In this document: positions 4,033-5,624 of the stretch, piece by piece | Numbering within the stretch: position 1 is the stretch's first letter | How the letters are laid out: each line of letters begins with the position of its first letter | Translations under genes and position numbers: made by a program | The notes under the pieces: generated by a model | Told to the model about the DNA's origin: nothing | Databases searched by the model: none | Seen by the model: only the letters and a program-made list of their open reading frames with translations | NCBI GenBank assembly: GCA_002422995.1 | Contig: DIUK01000097.1 | Location: forward strand, 1 to 5,624 | Length of the DNA stretch: 5,624 nt | Origin: Rhodocyclaceae bacterium UBA6160 | GTDB lineage: Bacteria; Pseudomonadota; Gammaproteobacteria; Burkholderiales; Rhodocyclaceae | Direction of reading: 5' to 3'

Positions 4033-5624
4033 TTAATCCTCAGCCCCTTTGGCATCGTGCGCCTCACCGCCAAAGGCCAGGCGCTTGATATGGAACAACT
4101 CGTCGCGCGCAGCGGCGGCGGCTTCAAACTCCAGATTTTTGGCGTGCGCCTGCATGGCTTTCTCCAGTTTTTTAATCTGCTGCCCCAACTCTTTTTCGCT
4201 CATCATTTCGTAACGCGCCGCATCAGCCACGGCCTGCCGCGTGAGCACGGCTGCATCGGCATCATAGGCCCCCTCAATAATATCCTTGATGATTTTATTG
4301 ACGCCTTGCGGCGTTATGCCATGCGCGGCGTTATGCGCGAGTTGCTTGTTGCGCCGCCGATCGGTTTCTGACATCGCCGCCTGCATCGAATTCGTGATGC
4401 GATCCGCATACAAAATCGCCCGGCCATTAATATGCCGCGCCGCGCGGCCTATGGTTTGGATCAGCGAACGCGTCGAGCGCAAAAAGCCCTCCTTGTCGGC
4501 ATCCAGGATCGCCACCAGCGAGACTTCCGGAATATCCAGGCCTTCCCGCAGCAGGTTGATCCCGATCAACACATCAAAAACACCCAGGCGCAAATCGCGG
4601 ATGATCTCGACACGCTCGACGGTATCAATATCCGAATGCAGATAGCGCACCTTAATGCCATTGTCCTTCAAGTATTCGGTGAGCTGCTCCGACAGGCGCT
4701 TGGTCAAGGTTGTCACCAGTACCCGCTCCCCCACGGCAATGCGTTTTTTGATCTCGGCCAGCAAATCATCCACCTGCGTTGTCGCCGGACGAATTTCCAG
4801 TAGCGGATCCACCAGCCCGGTCGGGCGCACCACTTGCTCCACCACCTGGCCTTGATGCTCAGCTTCATACACTGATGGCGTGGCAGAAACAAACACTGTT
4901 TGCGGCATCAAGCGTTCAAATTCTTCAAATTTCAATGGCCGGTTATCCATCGCCGAGGGCAGCCGAAAGCCGTAATTCACCAGGTTTTCCTTGCGCGCTC
5001 TATCGCCTTTATACATGCTGCCCACTTGCGGAATGGCCACATGAGATTCATCCACAAACATGATGGCGTCGGCTGGCAGATAGTCATACAAGGTAGGCGG
5101 CGGCTCGCCCGGCTGGCGGCCGGATAAATGGCGCGAGTAGTTTTCGATGCCTTTGCAAAAACCAAGCTGATCGAGCATTTCCAGATCAAACCGCGTGCGC
5201 TGCTCAATCCGCTGCAATTCCACCAGCTTCTGCTCCCGGGTATAAAAATCCATGCGCTCGCGCAGCTCTGCTTTGATGGCTTCAACAGCGCGCAGCACCG
5301 TCGCGCGGGGCGTCACATAGTGGCTGGACGGGAACACGGTAAACCGGTGCAGCTTCCTTTTCGTCTGCCCGGTCAGCGGATCGAACAGCGTCAAGGTTTC
5401 AATGTCGTCGTCAAACAAGGTAATGCGGATCGCGTTCTCGGCGTTTTCTGCCGGAAAAATATCAATCACGTCGCCACGCACACGATAAACGCCTCGCCGA
5501 AAATCAACCTCATTGCGCTCATATTGCATTTCCGTCAGGCGCTGAATGATCTCGCGCTGCGCCATTTTTTCGCCTTGGCGCAAATGCAAAATCATGCTGT
5601 GGTAATCCCCCGGGTCACCAATGC
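4033..5624 (-). CDS. uvrB: UvrABC system subunit B, N-terminus missing (partial)
   Basis: UvrB is the helicase-like damage-verification subunit of nucleotide excision repair; it is loaded by UvrA and recruits UvrC. The frame is open to the window edge, and the residues just inside (IGDPGDYHS, 5622-5596) belong to UvrB, so the ATG at 5595 is internal. About 530 codons are present. Compared with the 673-aa E. coli protein, roughly the first 140-150 residues, including the Walker A motif, lie outside. Numbering from Met5595, visible motifs are VDESH (181-185, DEAD-like motif II), VSATP (236-240, motif III), QTIGRAAR (380-387, motif VI) and a C-terminal UVR domain (about 466-503) for UvrC contact. 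The sequence follows E. coli UvrB closely throughout, with no frameshift. It is the upstream gene of the minus-strand block. Confidence 0.97.
   Translation of the reverse strand, partial: IGDPGDYHSMILHLRQGEKMAQREIIQRLTEMQYERNEVDFRRGVYRVRGDVIDIFPAENAENAIRITLFDDDIETLTLFDPLTGQTKRKLHRFTVFPSSHYVTPRATVLRAVEAIKAELRERMDFYTREQKLVELQRIEQRTRFDLEMLDQLGFCKGIENYSRHLSGRQPGEPPPTLYDYLPADAIMFVDESHVAIPQVGSMYKGDRARKENLVNYGFRLPSAMDNRPLKFEEFERLMPQTVFVSATPSVYEAEHQGQVVEQVVRPTGLVDPLLEIRPATTQVDDLLAEIKKRIAVGERVLVTTLTKRLSEQLTEYLKDNGIKVRYLHSDIDTVERVEIIRDLRLGVFDVLIGINLLREGLDIPEVSLVAILDADKEGFLRSTRSLIQTIGRAARHINGRAILYADRITNSMQAAMSETDRRRNKQLAHNAAHGITPQGVNKIIKDIIEGAYDADAAVLTRQAVADAARYEMMSEKELGQQIKKLEKAMQAHAKNLEFEAAAAARDELFHIKRLAFGGEAHDAKGAED

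Noticed and set aside
4057..5127. Several plus-strand open frames opposite uvrB
   Set aside because: All are antisense to highly conserved UvrB sequence; no independent evidence for any of them.
5593..5595. ATG as the uvrB start codon
   Set aside because: The frame stays open to the window edge and the upstream residues IGDPGDYHS match UvrB, so this Met is internal and the gene is cut by the window.

Overview
The window looks like a chromosomal segment of a proteobacterium, most likely a betaproteobacterium. I infer this from the acnB-type aconitase tail, the E. coli-like UvrB and the moderately GC-rich flanks. The genus cannot be told from the sequence. Two blocks of ordinary chromosomal genes flank a 2.1-kb accessory cassette.

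Layout: (1) 1-214, + strand, the 3' end of acnB. (2) 251-2338, a cassette bounded by inverted repeats. It carries a two-gene abortive-infection / type IV toxin-antitoxin operon: abiEi, an antitoxin/repressor, and abiEii, a nucleotidyltransferase toxin. Ahead of the operon are a consensus-like sigma70 promoter and a pair of 25-bp inverted operator-like arms. (3) 2454-3338, - strand, a protein with a TonB-like architecture. (4) 3388-3921, - strand, a bacteriohemerythrin with all seven iron ligands. (5) 4033-5624, - strand, uvrB without its 5' end. The three minus-strand genes point toward acnB, so the cassette lies in a convergent intergenic region.

The most informative observation is how the cassette sits there. 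Its outer flanks, 231-250 and 2339-2356, are the two halves of one bidirectional terminator. Removing 251-2338 plus one copy of a 6-bp direct repeat (GAAACC) rebuilds a perfect hairpin: A6, stem GCCCCGG, loop GAAA, stem CCGGGGC, T6. This points to a transposition-like insertion into the terminator loop with a 6-bp (possibly 7-bp) target-site duplication. Just inside are terminal inverted repeats, perfect over 25 bp (254-278 and 2310-2334). No transposase is encoded between them, so the cassette resembles a non-autonomous defence/toxin-antitoxin unit that would need a transposase from elsewhere.

Within the cassette, AbiEi probably binds the two operator arms (551-575 and 626-650) around the promoter and represses its own operon. 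The abiEi stop codon overlaps the abiEii start by one base, and a strong ribosome binding site for the toxin is encoded inside the Glu-rich tail of AbiEi. About 260 bp between the left repeat and the operators hold no recognisable gene.
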